A stretch of 64,000 nt of DNA from CAVTLG01 sp963735495 (GTDB taxonomy: Bacteria > Chloroflexota > Ktedonobacteria > Ktedonobacterales > Ktedonobacteraceae): assembly GCA_963735495.1 (NCBI GenBank), contig CAVTLG010000005.1:120147-184146 (forward strand). Direction: 5' to 3'. Under the pieces are notes generated by a model, which saw only the letters and a list, made by a program, of their open reading frames with translations, did no database searches and was not told where the DNA came from. A program made the translations under genes and the position numbers. Shown piece after piece: positions 9,314-19,309 of this stretch (position 1 is its first letter; the number at the start of each line of letters is the position of its first letter).

Positions 9314-9567
9314 AGCAGTCTGATTGTTTCAAAAACTCACCAGGAAGTCAAAACTGAATACTTTGTTTTTAATACGCTTTTTGATACTGGGGACTGATCG
9401 GGTGAAATCGCCTTGTTGGTGGCATGCGGCTCAATCCCGTAAAACGACCGTTTTGTGGGACACCGTAAATACTCTCTAGCACACCACATTACTTGGTAAT
9501 TGACACTGATCTTCGAACAAACGAGACACCAATCTTCGAACAACGACTGCCGATTACCCGAAAGGTT

Positions 9568-11425
9568 GATTGTTACGCAACTTTGCTGATCCCATGTGTG
9601 GTAACCTGAGAGTTTGTGTTCTTTTTCCTTCCCCTAGATATTTCGAGAGGATCTTTCTGTTGTGTTTGCTTCTTCTTCTTTCTTTCCAGACTCTTCGGAC
9701 TCTGGTGAAGCACGCGAAGCTTGAGAAGATTGAGATCGGCTTGACCATACATACTTCGTTTAATGAGCTTTAAACGGTTTACATTGCCCTCTAAAGGTCC
9801 ATTGCTCCAAGGCAAAGTTAATCCTGCAAGAACAGCATCTTTGTCTTGTTGCACACCGGTCACGAAGGGCTGGAAGGCTTGGAGATGACTTGCTTCCACG
9901 TTGCCAAGCCACTCCTCAAGTCGTTCTCCGGTGAGCTCACGCACCATGTGCAGAAACTCTTTGACCAGCTGATAGGCTGTTTCTAAATCCGGGCTTGCCT
10001 GCCTTAACAGCCGGAGGTTCTCCTGTTCCTTTGCTTTCAAATCTTTCTCTTTGCGGAAAAAGAGCCAGATGGCTTGGGAAGCAGAGAGAGCCAGGAGGGG
10101 ATTGGGCTGGCTCTTGGTCGCCTCCCGACTTTGTGCGCCAGAGCGCCTGGAAGGAGAACTCACAAAGAGCTCCAGGCTCGCCAAACAGCGATAGATCGCC
10201 TTTTGTGACCCTTTGTAGCCTTTGGCCCTCAATTCTCTTTCCAATTGCGCTCCCGACCGACAACCCTGGTGCCAACGCTCAAGGAGATAGGTCTTGTACG
10301 GGTCAAGGGGACTGGAGCGAGGTTTACGTGCACCAGAATAGGGGATGCCTCTCTGACTGAGCCAGTGACGAACGGTTCGCTCCGCCATGCCGAGCGCTGC
10401 AGCAATCTCAGCGCTCTTCATCCCTTGCTGGCACAAAGCCGTGATCTGCTGATAACGAGCTTGGCGCTCGGCTTGACGAGCCTGCTGCGCCTGTCTTTCG
10501 GCTCTCGTCCTTGGATGTCCCTGTTGCTTGTGTGGGCATGGCTCCTCTCGCCCTTCTTTAGCCTCTTTCGCTGTTTCTGCACGAAGAAGCTCGGCAAGAC
10601 AGGAGGTAAGCAGAACCGAGACACATCCGGCTAGGTTCTTCACGAGATGCCACCGATCGCTCACTTCTCTGGCTTGGGGAGCGCCTTTCTTCATCGCTGA
10701 GGCATACTCTGAGGAGCCATCGCGGCTGATGGTGTCAATGGAGGGATGCTTCTTTAACCAAGCCGAGACGGTCTCCACGGTGCGGTCGGCAAGGACGTCA
10801 ATGGGCCGACCTCGCTCTAGATCACAGATCAGGGTGCCATAACGCTGCCTACGTTTCCACGCCCAATCGTCGAGACCAATGACACGTGGCTCTTGTTGGG
10901 CAGGCTGTTCCGATTGGCGAAGCAGCCGCAAGATGGTATCGCGACTGCCACTCATGCCCAACTCGCTGCCCAGGTCTGCCCCTGCTTGACCCCCTGTGGT
11001 CAGTCCTAGCTGACAGAGCGCTTTTTGCAGTCGCTTGGTGCGTTGAGCGTGTGGATAGCAGAGTTCTGGGAGCCGTTCGACAAAGATTTTTTGCGCACAA
11101 GTCCTCTTCTTACAGAAAAAACGACGCACCTGCATGACAAGGCGAATGGGACGCCCGACGGAGGGAAGATCGCGCAACGTTCGTGTATAGCGGCTCTGGA
11201 TGCGGGATGATGCGGTTCCACAGGAAGGACACAACGCTGTTGGAGAGACCGTACGCAGGGTCAGCGTGATCTCTTCTGCAACCTCTATCCCTTCCACTTC
11301 GACGTCTGGAAGGTCGGGAAAAATGATCATAGGAGAATAGTCGTCCTCGAAAACGTTTGTGGGAAGAAAAAATGTTCAACTCTCTAGTATACCACATAGC
11401 CGATCAGCAAAGTTGCGTAACAATC
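9568..11425. mobile_element. ISL3-family insertion sequence, copy A
   Basis: This 1858-bp element has inverted ends GATTGTTACGCAACTTTGCT (9568 inward) and the complement ending at 11425. The same ends and length recur in copy B (26349-28206), in opposite orientation. The right side interrupts an IS982 transposase. The 8-bp flanks (gaaaggtt and aaaagctt) agree at only six of eight positions, so a target duplication is not clear. Confidence 0.9.
9573..11330 (-). CDS. ISL3-family transposase (copy A)
   Basis: A 585-residue transposase. The N-terminal zinc-binding domain has CPSCGTASS and then CKKRTCAQKIF (about residues 35-85). Next come a helix-turn-helix and the DDE_Tnp_ISL3 core (GLDDWAWKRRQRYGT, SRDGSSEYA, SDRWHLVKNL). 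A central HTH insert (GMKSAEIAAALGMAERTVRHWL) follows, and the conserved tail is SNGPLEGNVNRLKLIKRSMYG. It is intact and differs from copy B by very few residues (KDLKAKEQ here, KDLKAEEQ there), so both copies are recent and probably active. The frame continues to the very end of the IS. Confidence 0.95.
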   Translation of the reverse strand: MIIFPDLPDVEVEGIEVAEEITLTLRTVSPTALCPSCGTASSRIQSRYTRTLRDLPSVGRPIRLVMQVRRFFCKKRTCAQKIFVERLPELCYPHAQRTKRLQKALCQLGLTTGGQAGADLGSELGMSGSRDTILRLLRQSEQPAQQEPRVIGLDDWAWKRRQRYGTLICDLERGRPIDVLADRTVETVSAWLKKHPSIDTISRDGSSEYASAMKKGAPQAREVSDRWHLVKNLAGCVSVLLTSCLAELLRAETAKEAKEGREEPCPHKQQGHPRTRAERQAQQARQAERQARYQQITALCQQGMKSAEIAAALGMAERTVRHWLSQRGIPYSGARKPRSSPLDPYKTYLLERWHQGCRSGAQLERELRAKGYKGSQKAIYRCLASLELFVSSPSRRSGAQSREATKSQPNPLLALSASQAIWLFFRKEKDLKAKEQENLRLLRQASPDLETAYQLVKEFLHMVRELTGERLEEWLGNVEASHLQAFQPFVTGVQQDKDAVLAGLTLPWSNGPLEGNVNRLKLIKRSMYGQADLNLLKLRVLHQSPKSLERKKKKQTQQKDPLEISRGRKKNTNSQVTTHGISKVA

Positions 11426-11985
11426 AAAAGCTTGCCACGGAGTTTTTTAACCATCGTGGGAACAGGCTTCCGATCATCGACATTGCCAGGTGTCAGACAA
11501 CACGCCAGCAATTCACCTTGGTCATTGACCGCCAGATGCAGTTTAAAACCAAAGAACCATCCCATGCTGCTCTTGCCACGCTTGGCATCTGCCGCGAAGA
11601 CGCGGTGTTGGCTGATCCGTTTGGGATCACACACTTCCAATGACGTCGAGTCAATGAAGCTGATACCAGTACACACTCCATAGCGAGTCTGCAAATAGGC
11701 AAGAAGCGGAAGCATCATCGTCGGGATGAGCGCAATAAAGCGCGGATAACTCACCAGGTGAGGAAATTCCTTTGTCAGATGCACTTGGACATGCTCCGTG
11801 TAGTACGCTTTGAACGTTCGATAGTGGGACTGGTGAAAATGGATCAGAATCGTCATCACCTCGCTTGGACAGAGTTGTCCTGCACGCTCTCGCTGCCTAC
11901 CTGCTCCCAATCGACTCGCTTTCCATTGCGGCTCAAAGTTGAGCCAAAAATCATCGACAGCACAAAACAATTCAAGTAAACTCAT
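11426..11985 (-). pseudogene. IS982-family transposase, 3' end removed by ISL3 copy A
   Basis: About 186 residues of an IS982 transposase remain. They include VDDFW, the SYPRFIAL block, GISFIDSTSLEVCD with the first catalytic aspartate, and the hallmark GKSSMGWFFGFKLHL with GNVDDRKPV (second aspartate). The frame ends at KKLRGKLL, just before the GDKGYI segment with the last catalytic region, because copy A begins there. No remainder was found on the other side of copy A, so insertion was accompanied by loss of DNA or rearrangement. Confidence 0.85.
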
Positions 11986-12008
11986 TTCTAGATCCCTCCG
12001 ATGAAAGA

Positions 12009-13520
12009 ATAGAAGCTCTTCGTCTTGCTCCTATTTTCGCTCATCGGAACGGGATTTGCTTATCCATAACTCACGTTATTGAAGAAGTCCATGAAATTCG
12101 CCGGCACCCTGATGCCCTTCGCTGGACGTTGCTGGCTGCCTCTTGCTGGCTACGTCGACAGGAGATTATCGATACCCTGGTAGATTTACTCATCGATATG
12201 GCCCACCATCTGAGCACCAAGGCCGAGCGGCGGGTGGAGCAAGCGTTTGTCCGCGATATTAAAAAGGTTTCTGGCAAAACCAATCTGCTCTTTCGACTCG
12301 CCGAAGCCGTCATTGATCAGCCTGATGGAGTCGTGCGTGCGGTCGTGTTTCCAGTGGTCTCGGAGCAAACGTTGCGCGATCTGGTCAAGGAATATAAAGC
12401 GACCGGAACCACCTATCAACAAAAGGTCCAGAAGCTCATGCGCTCCTCGTATAGCAAGCACTACCGACGCATGATCCCGGCCATCCTCAAACATCTGGAA
12501 TTTTGCTCGAACAACGAGGTCCATCGACCGGTCGTGCGCGCCTTAGAACTGCTCAAGAAATACGTCGATGTCCCCAGTACCCAGGTCCATTTCGCACCCA
12601 CCGAAGATATTCCTCTGGACGAGGTGGTGCCGGGAGCCTGGCGCTCGGCTGTCGTGAAACAGGATGCGAAGAACAAGACCGAGCACGTCAATCGTATCAA
12701 CTATGAACTCTGTGTGCTCCAGACGCTGCGGAACAAGGTCCGCACAAAGGAGGTCTACCTCAAGCACGCCAATCGGTTTCGCGATCCCGACGATGACCTG
12801 CCGAAGGATTTTGAAACGAAGCGACAGGGCTACTACGAAGCGCTGCATCAGCCGCAAGACGCTGAGCAATTCATTCAACAGGTGCAACGAGAGATGACGA
12901 CGGCACTGGAGAAGCTCAATCGAAATGTGCCAACCAACCTCAACGTCCAGCTCTTGCCCAAGAATGGCGGCTGGATTTCCCTCTCACCCTTAGAGCCACA
13001 GCCTGAACCTCCGAACCTGGGCTCCCTCAAAGCAGCATTGTTCAGGCGCTGGTCCGTGATTGACTTACTCGATATGTTGAAAGAGACGAACTTTCGGACG
13101 CATTTTACCGATCTCTTTCCTAGCCCGACGCCCCGCGAGCACCTGGACCCGGCAACCCTCCAAAAGCGCCTCCTGCTCTGCCTCTACGGGCTGGGAACCA
13201 ACATTGGACTCAAGCGCGTCAGCGCTGGTGATCATGGGATCAGTTACCGGGAGCTGGTGTACACCAAGCAGCGGTTCATGACGCCAGAGCACCTACGAGC
13301 CGCCATTCGCGAGGTGGCCAATGCGACGTTCCAGGCACGACTCCCGCATATTTGGGGCGAGGCGACAACTGCCTGTGCCTCCGATTCCAAAAAATTTGGC
13401 GCGTTTTATCTCGAAAGTATGGTCATGTCTCAAGTGTCTCATTGGGCTAGTAAATACATTGATGATACCAAGGGCAAGATGGCAATATTGCTGGGCATCA
13501 GCCCGGGCTGTGGATCATGA
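12009..13520 (+). pseudogene. tnpA: Tn3-family transposase fragment
   Basis: This open frame is the central part of a Tn3 transposase: HHLSTKAERRVEQAFVRDIK, the long helical region, NGGWISLSPLEPQ, the HFTDLF block, GTNIGLKRVS, and CASDSKKFGAF with the first catalytic Asp. Complete proteins are about 990 residues. Here the N-terminal third is missing, and the sequence departs from the family directly after KKFGAF (about 13405), so the second Asp, the Glu and the C-terminus are absent. The frame is open upstream to about 12009 without a credible start. It is a dead fragment squeezed between IS982 and the NB-ARC gene. Confidence 0.85.
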
Positions 13521-13760
13521 CTGTAAGTAGTTTTTGTTCCAACTGTTTTTCCCACTTACTTGCCTGAATCCAAATGCCAGCAGGCTTTGACCGCTTTGGT
13601 TCCGCTCGGAGCCAACCTTACGGGCGGTTTTGGCTCTCGTTTGGGTAAGCCCCATCTCGGATTAACCATTTCACCAGACAGCGGATCTTTTGCACATCCA
13701 CTCTATTGCCGTCTATGATGATAGTTGTCAGTATAGGGACTCCAAGGTGTTTCGGTAATT
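13521..13760. other. Unassigned spacer after the Tn3 fragment
   Basis: About 240 bp without a credible gene. The sequence from 13405 no longer resembles Tn3 and no named element was recognised, so this is probably a patchwork of broken insertion elements next to the end of the NB-ARC gene. Confidence 0.4.
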
Positions 13761-16700
13761 CTATATCCAATCCCAGAGAAGGCAAACCTCTTCAATGGTT
13801 TTAGCACTCACTTGGAACAAATAGGGTTCGATATCGTCCCAAGGTAACTCAAAATATTGAATCAAGAACTCTAGCAACTTGCTGCGGGACTGTTTTGATA
13901 GTATCAAAAGACAATCACTGACCAAATTATTGCGAAGAAGCAACACGCGACTTCTTATGGGCTCACATTGGGACAAAGAACACAGTAACGGTAGCTGAGC
14001 AGTTGGCTCATCGATTTTCTGAACAATTTCGATGAGCCTATCGAGCTGCCTTACGTTAGCGTACCTGATGATATACTTAAACACCATTACTTTGCTGAAC
14101 TCGCGAACTTCATAGCGGTCGCTTGCCAATAGTTCAATTATTCTTTCTAAAATGGCATCTGCATCTTGTCGATTCTGACAAATCGACAAGATGCATCCCA
14201 TCCACTCAATGTTGATGACTTTTGGTTTCAATGTTGCCCTTACTAGACGTTTGGCCTGCTCGCTAGATAAATGAGAAATTGCGCTGTGTAGGAAATAGAG
14301 AGCTGCTCGGTCGTTTATCAGGTCTTTAGTGATGACCAAGTCGATGACAGAGTCTAAATGCTCAGCACTTTGATATGCAGCCAGCATTGCTAGAATATAG
14401 ACTTGATCGCTTCTCCCGCTAACATTACTTATTTCCTTAAGAATATTAGAGGCGTGTAGATTTCTTTCCTCTTTTCCCAGCATTCGCGCATATTCAGCCC
14501 AGAATTCTAACTTATATTGAGATTCGGTAAAACTATCGATTAATTCATCAAACTGCTGTCGATTTAAGCGGGTTGCCAACGAAACAAGTACAGATTCGCG
14601 CGGATTCCACCGACTAAACTCGTATTTCCACACGTCACCTAGATCGGGATCTTCAACGTCTGGCAGATCCTTCGCCATCAAAATTGCCCGCTCGACTTGC
14701 TTGAATGTCAACGCATGAGCTAATCCTATTAATAATTTTCTCAGATCAGAATGATCATCGATTTGCTGTAGGCTATCAAAAGCCTTTTGCATTTGGTGAA
14801 CATTCAGCAAGTGAGCGATCGGTATGAGCAACTCTAAGCTACCCGCTATATCAGCAAACATTGGGCAGTCATCTATATGCGAGATAGCGTATGTGCAAAT
14901 ATGGTCTAATTGATGTTGACCAAGCTTGGGGGCCAAGGCTTCTATTAACTCGGGGCGACGGTCTTCAAGTGCAACCTCAATGAGAGCATCGATGAGAACA
15001 GATAAATCATGATCAACACTCTCCGAAATAGCTAGTAAAGGCTTTAAGGCTTTCCTATGAAGCACGATTCGATATTGGTCATCGACATTTCGCCGTGCAA
15101 TTTCAAAAACCGCAGCAAGTAGGTTTCTTCGTTTATCGTTCTCAAGATATCGAGCGAGTTTCGCGAGAAGAATAGATAAGTTGCTTTCTTCTGTTGGGAT
15201 ATGAGATTGCCTGATGCAATCTACTACAAGGCTTTCATCGAAGTATGGTATAAGGTCATCTGCCTCATTGAAATTGTCCAGAATCACTTGTCGGAGGGAA
15301 TGTAGCGCCTTTACCCGTTTGTTTTCGTCCCAGAATGAAAATATCTTCGCAACAGTACGAAAGAAGCTACTATATATCTTCCTTTCAGCACTAATCGCAA
15401 ACTGATAAGCAGTCTCCAGCGCCTCTTCCTTCTGAGCTTCTGTGATAAATGGAAGTAGTTTAAGTAGCTCTTCATATCCATACGGAGATTGCTTCATATG
15501 GTGGAACAATCTTGTGACCTGAGAGGCTTCTGCTCTCGAAAGCATGGCTATAAATTCTTTCTCATCGAGAATAGTCACCCAGTTCTTTTCAAGCAATCTC
15601 TCTATATACTCTGATATTACATCGATGTCTGACGCATTCCTCTGAAGTTGTTGTTTCCTCGTGTCAATCTGGTTGAGGAGTTTTGTGCACATTTCACGAA
15701 CTGAATTTGGGCTTATTCCTATCAACCACACCCCCTCAGGTTGGGTTGGGTTAGGCTCGTAATATTCCAAGATTTCCTGAACAAAATGTATAGCAAGGTT
15801 CAGATGTTCAACTCGCAAATACTTTAGAAACTTTGAGATCTCAGAGAGATAATCATGGTTCTCAGCATTAAACTCGCCATCATGAATATTGTATGTTTGG
15901 GCTTCAACCTTGGATCGAAAGACTTGTTGCATAACCTCAATGATGTTCTCAAATGCTTGTTCTTGTTGAGGAGATTCTAGATGTGTGGCTAACTTGATTT
16001 GTGTTCTGATTTGTTCTTCGATAGAAGTGAAGGTCTTAGTCTCCTGAATTGCGGCGACAAGCTGACGCTGCATTAGCATTGGTCCTAGCATACGAAACGC
16101 CCTTGCCTTACGAATATCGTCTAGTTCTAAGATAAACTGATACGAGTCGCGATCCCACCGCGCTGCAACTGCCTGTAGCGCCTTATTTGGCATATCTCCA
16201 TCGGGTATATTGATTAGATCTTGAAAGACACTTGAGAGCCTTTCTAAGGGTATATGATTTACTAGTGAGCATATAACGTCGGCAGTTTTGTGTTTTTCTC
16301 TTACTTGCCATGCTGCTTTGTATGTTTCATTCAATGCTTTATCCGTTTCGATACTGTTAAGTATAGATGTTCCTAATAATGCCAGAAACATTCTTGATCG
16401 CCGTTCTGTATCATTGACATATGTAGCTATATTTATGGCGCGAGTGCTGGTCCAGAGTTTCAGCTTGACTGCTTGTGCAACAAGATTTGGAGAATAAGCG
16501 GAGGATGTGCTGATGAAGCTAGACCGTATAGCTGCGAAGCGAATTTGTTGCGTCAGAACTTGAGGATACCATTTATTTTTGGATTTGCCATATGATTCCC
16601 ACGTCTGTTCTAAATCTGATATATATCCAGAATAGGTGAATTCGGCAGATTCGACGCGATACTTCATCCAATCATCTGAGCGAAAAAGCGCAACGGCCTC

Positions 16701-18140
16701 GCCTATATTCTGGAGACAAAGCAGATGATAGACCAGGAAATTTGCAATATATCCGTCGTTGGGAACCCGATGCCAAGCGTAATCTGGGTATTTATATCTA
16801 TACGAGTCTAGCAAATCGCGGTGCGTCTGTAAGGAACGCTTGCCAAGCTTCTCACGAGTATAGCTGTGAAGAAGATCGTGCAAAGTGATCGCCTTGCTTT
16901 CACTACGATCTGCTAGCCGAAGATCGACAAGTATACTCAACGTCTCTCGGAGAGAAAATTCATCCATTTCTGGGCACAGGTGTTGCCATAGCTGTAGAAT
17001 TGTCATTTGGGGAATTGCAGTATCTTCTTGAAAGATACCAAAGCTGTGATAAAGAAACACATCCCCTGCCCTACCTGCAAACGCAGCCTCCACGCTCAAT
17101 ATTATACTTGCTTCCAGACTATCTTCACGATCGGTTGCTAGCTGGTCAATCTTCATGCGAGAGATACGATCAAATATATGCAGATATTCCATGCTGGAGA
17201 GATTGTCCTTTTTCATTCGTGCCCCAGCCAGCTTGAGAGCCAAAAACAGGTATCCAAGTTTTTCTGCTACTGTGTGTAATCCTGGCTTGTCACCTACCCA
17301 ACTCTGTAGATAATTCACTGCCTCCGCTTCATTAATCAGATTGAGGCGATACTCGTTGATATCAAGGATAACGCTGATCTTCAGATTTCGGGTGGTGATA
17401 AGCATTCGAGCCACCGTACCAGCAATTGCATCACGGAAGATACGTGCGACATGTATCTCCCAAACATCATCCAGGATTAATAAGCATTTCTTGGTCGCAA
17501 GTATTCTCTGCATGCTCTGGCGTGCCAGGGTCTCGTTTGAATAGTTGCTGGGATCATCGCCCAGCGCAATCCCAACTGTGCGACATAGCTCGTTTATAGT
17601 CGGTGTTCGACCCACCGCCAGCCACAAGATGCCATCAGGAAATGCGAAACGCACTTTGCGGTCTTGGGCAAAAGCGGCAGCTATCGCGGTCTTGCCAATG
17701 CCACCCATTCCATTAACAGCGGTTATCCGTTTCTCCGAACTGATAAGCGTGGGCTTATCCACATCAGCAATGATTAAATCGCACAACGACTCCAGCACAT
17801 TTGGTCGGCTCAAATAATGGGGCGGCAAAGCAGGGACATTATGAAGCATCCCAATGAGCGCTATAGGATCTGCCAACTGCCGCCTAAGCGTCAGGAACTG
17901 CTCGATGGTTGTGCGAAGGATTTCAGCATTCAGCCCTTGGATGACCAAGACTACATTTTCGTCGCCTGTGACAATGACGGCATCATTTACGTTACCTCCG
18001 ACTGCCACAGCTTGTTCACCTGTGGCTAGGGTAATCTGATCTTTCTCTACAGCTCGTTGTACAATTTCGAGTTCGGCATCAGTGGCATTACCAGCAACGA
18101 GTCGAAGTAAAGCTTCCTTTAGAGCATCACTATCTGTCAT
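13761..18140 (-). CDS. STAND ATPase: beta-motif / NB-ARC / helical repeat protein
   Basis: A 1459-residue protein. Residues 1-35 are a short helical segment. Residues 41-68 are a beta-rich stretch, GEQAVAVGGNVNDAVIVTGD and onward, closely matching the C-terminal tail of the caspase encoded just upstream. The NB-ARC nucleotide-binding domain follows: P-loop GMGGIGKT (144-151), Walker B CLLILDDVW (about 218-226), then LITTRN and a winged-helix region with TLHDLLHSYTREKL. The remaining ~950 residues are helical HEAT/TPR-like repeats, expected to be the ligand sensor. STAND proteins oligomerise on ligand binding and recruit effectors. Inference: the N-terminal motif recruits the neighbouring protease. 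The gene lies 148 bp downstream of the caspase gene on the same strand. Confidence 0.85.
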   Translation of the reverse strand: MTDSDALKEALLRLVAGNATDAELEIVQRAVEKDQITLATGEQAVAVGGNVNDAVIVTGDENVVLVIQGLNAEILRTTIEQFLTLRRQLADPIALIGMLHNVPALPPHYLSRPNVLESLCDLIIADVDKPTLISSEKRITAVNGMGGIGKTAIAAAFAQDRKVRFAFPDGILWLAVGRTPTINELCRTVGIALGDDPSNYSNETLARQSMQRILATKKCLLILDDVWEIHVARIFRDAIAGTVARMLITTRNLKISVILDINEYRLNLINEAEAVNYLQSWVGDKPGLHTVAEKLGYLFLALKLAGARMKKDNLSSMEYLHIFDRISRMKIDQLATDREDSLEASIILSVEAAFAGRAGDVFLYHSFGIFQEDTAIPQMTILQLWQHLCPEMDEFSLRETLSILVDLRLADRSESKAITLHDLLHSYTREKLGKRSLQTHRDLLDSYRYKYPDYAWHRVPNDGYIANFLVYHLLCLQNIGEAVALFRSDDWMKYRVESAEFTYSGYISDLEQTWESYGKSKNKWYPQVLTQQIRFAAIRSSFISTSSAYSPNLVAQAVKLKLWTSTRAINIATYVNDTERRSRMFLALLGTSILNSIETDKALNETYKAAWQVREKHKTADVICSLVNHIPLERLSSVFQDLINIPDGDMPNKALQAVAARWDRDSYQFILELDDIRKARAFRMLGPMLMQRQLVAAIQETKTFTSIEEQIRTQIKLATHLESPQQEQAFENIIEVMQQVFRSKVEAQTYNIHDGEFNAENHDYLSEISKFLKYLRVEHLNLAIHFVQEILEYYEPNPTQPEGVWLIGISPNSVREMCTKLLNQIDTRKQQLQRNASDIDVISEYIERLLEKNWVTILDEKEFIAMLSRAEASQVTRLFHHMKQSPYGYEELLKLLPFITEAQKEEALETAYQFAISAERKIYSSFFRTVAKIFSFWDENKRVKALHSLRQVILDNFNEADDLIPYFDESLVVDCIRQSHIPTEESNLSILLAKLARYLENDKRRNLLAAVFEIARRNVDDQYRIVLHRKALKPLLAISESVDHDLSVLIDALIEVALEDRRPELIEALAPKLGQHQLDHICTYAISHIDDCPMFADIAGSLELLIPIAHLLNVHQMQKAFDSLQQIDDHSDLRKLLIGLAHALTFKQVERAILMAKDLPDVEDPDLGDVWKYEFSRWNPRESVLVSLATRLNRQQFDELIDSFTESQYKLEFWAEYARMLGKEERNLHASNILKEISNVSGRSDQVYILAMLAAYQSAEHLDSVIDLVITKDLINDRAALYFLHSAISHLSSEQAKRLVRATLKPKVINIEWMGCILSICQNRQDADAILERIIELLASDRYEVREFSKVMVFKYIIRYANVRQLDRLIEIVQKIDEPTAQLPLLCSLSQCEPIRSRVLLLRNNLVSDCLLILSKQSRSKLLEFLIQYFELPWDDIEPYLFQVSAKTIEEVCLLWDWI

Positions 18141-18288
18141 AAATCAAGCTCTTTCTGCTTGTGATTGCCATTTACATCGCTTCCTACCTAAATTCGTTAG
18201 AGCATAAGTTCTCATTCACTTATGACAGCTGACAGAACCAATTCGATTTATCTCACTGCCTCTCAGCTTTCAGCAGGAGGCTCGGTTC

Positions 18289-19254
18289 CTATTGTATTGT
18301 ATCGTGGTCACCAGTAATGATTGTAGTGCTACTTATATCGCCACCTATAGCCACACTACGTTCACCATAAGCTTGAACTACCCTCTGAGTTGATTCTCTT
18401 GCTTCGTGCTTCACACTCTCCCATCCTCCTACAGGCAGACCTTTGCCACCTCGTAGAAGAGCAATAGTAAAGTCTTCTGTTGCTGTATCGAAGAAAGGGG
18501 TTTGTTCCTTCTGGTAGAACTGTTGTGTGCTGGCCGGTACTGTCTTGCCTAGGTGATTCATCAGATTAGATAGACGGACTTCTGTCTCATCCACTTGGTT
18601 CCCTGCCCCCCGCAGCGCTTCGACAAAATGATAGGTATAGATACTCATCGTTTGGTCAGGACGAATATAGGATAATTGTGTTCCGCGAGAAGAGGTAAAG
18701 ACAGCTCGACCTTCGCCTTGTTTCAGGATATCAATCATACTTTTGGGAGGAGCTGCCTTGGCAAAGCCAGGTGGGAGATCTATTTCCTCTTCATTTTTTG
18801 CTTCGGCCATTCCTTCTGCATGGCAACTATCAATAGCCACAAGCAAGCGACGTGCCTGGATAGTACACAGGGTATCAGTAAATGTCGTAGCAGAAAGAGC
18901 AGATTTTGAGATATTATGAGGTTTGACATCATGCGGGATCAAGTAATAAAGCCCAGTCGAGGTATCAAGCCAACCATGGCCGGAGTAGTAGACCACGATA
19001 GTAGCTTCCGAGTCGGTCGCAGCTTGTGACCTGAGCCAGTCTAAACCGTCCAGGATGGCTTGGCAAGTGGCACCAGTGTCGTGCAGTAATCGAATATGCT
19101 GATCATTATTAGGATAGGAACAGAGATTGGGGTCGGTGAAAATGGAGACAAGCGCTTGAGCATCCTTCACGGTGACAGGGAGCGACCAGCTTGGGTAGTA
19201 GGTATTCCCAACTCCAACAAAAAGTGCGTATCCATGAGAAAATGTTTGAGACAT
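18289..19254 (-). CDS. Caspase-like protease (peptidase C14) with beta-motif tail
   Basis: A 321-residue caspase-family protease. The start at 19254 is chosen because AGGGAGGAGC lies upstream and the fold begins at HGYALFVGVGN; a longer frame to 19344 would overlap the recombinase gene. The catalytic dyad is visible as YYSGHGW (His93) and AIDSCHAEG (Cys144). The tail (about 294-321) reads YGERSVAIGGDISSTTIITG, then DHDTIQ to the end, the same pattern as residues 41-68 of the NB-ARC protein downstream. There is no signal peptide, so it should act in the cytosol. In known bacterial systems such caspases cleave cell proteins after activation by a partner. Here the partner is probably the adjacent STAND protein. 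Confidence 0.88.
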   Translation of the reverse strand: MSQTFSHGYALFVGVGNTYYPSWSLPVTVKDAQALVSIFTDPNLCSYPNNDQHIRLLHDTGATCQAILDGLDWLRSQAATDSEATIVVYYSGHGWLDTSTGLYYLIPHDVKPHNISKSALSATTFTDTLCTIQARRLLVAIDSCHAEGMAEAKNEEEIDLPPGFAKAAPPKSMIDILKQGEGRAVFTSSRGTQLSYIRPDQTMSIYTYHFVEALRGAGNQVDETEVRLSNLMNHLGKTVPASTQQFYQKEQTPFFDTATEDFTIALLRGGKGLPVGGWESVKHEARESTQRVVQAYGERSVAIGGDISSTTIITGDHDTIQ

Positions 19255-19309
19255 AGCTATTCTTAGCTCCTCCCTTAGTACATGTGCGTAGAAAGCTATA
19301 GCACCTGTC

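Noticed and set aside
9937..11100. Many long frames opposite the ISL3 transposase (both copies)
   Set aside because: They mirror the transposase codons, occur identically in both IS copies and lack protein-like motifs or ribosome sites.
13405..13520. An intact Tn3 transposase
   Set aside because: The sequence leaves the family directly after the first catalytic Asp and both ends are missing, so it is a fragment.
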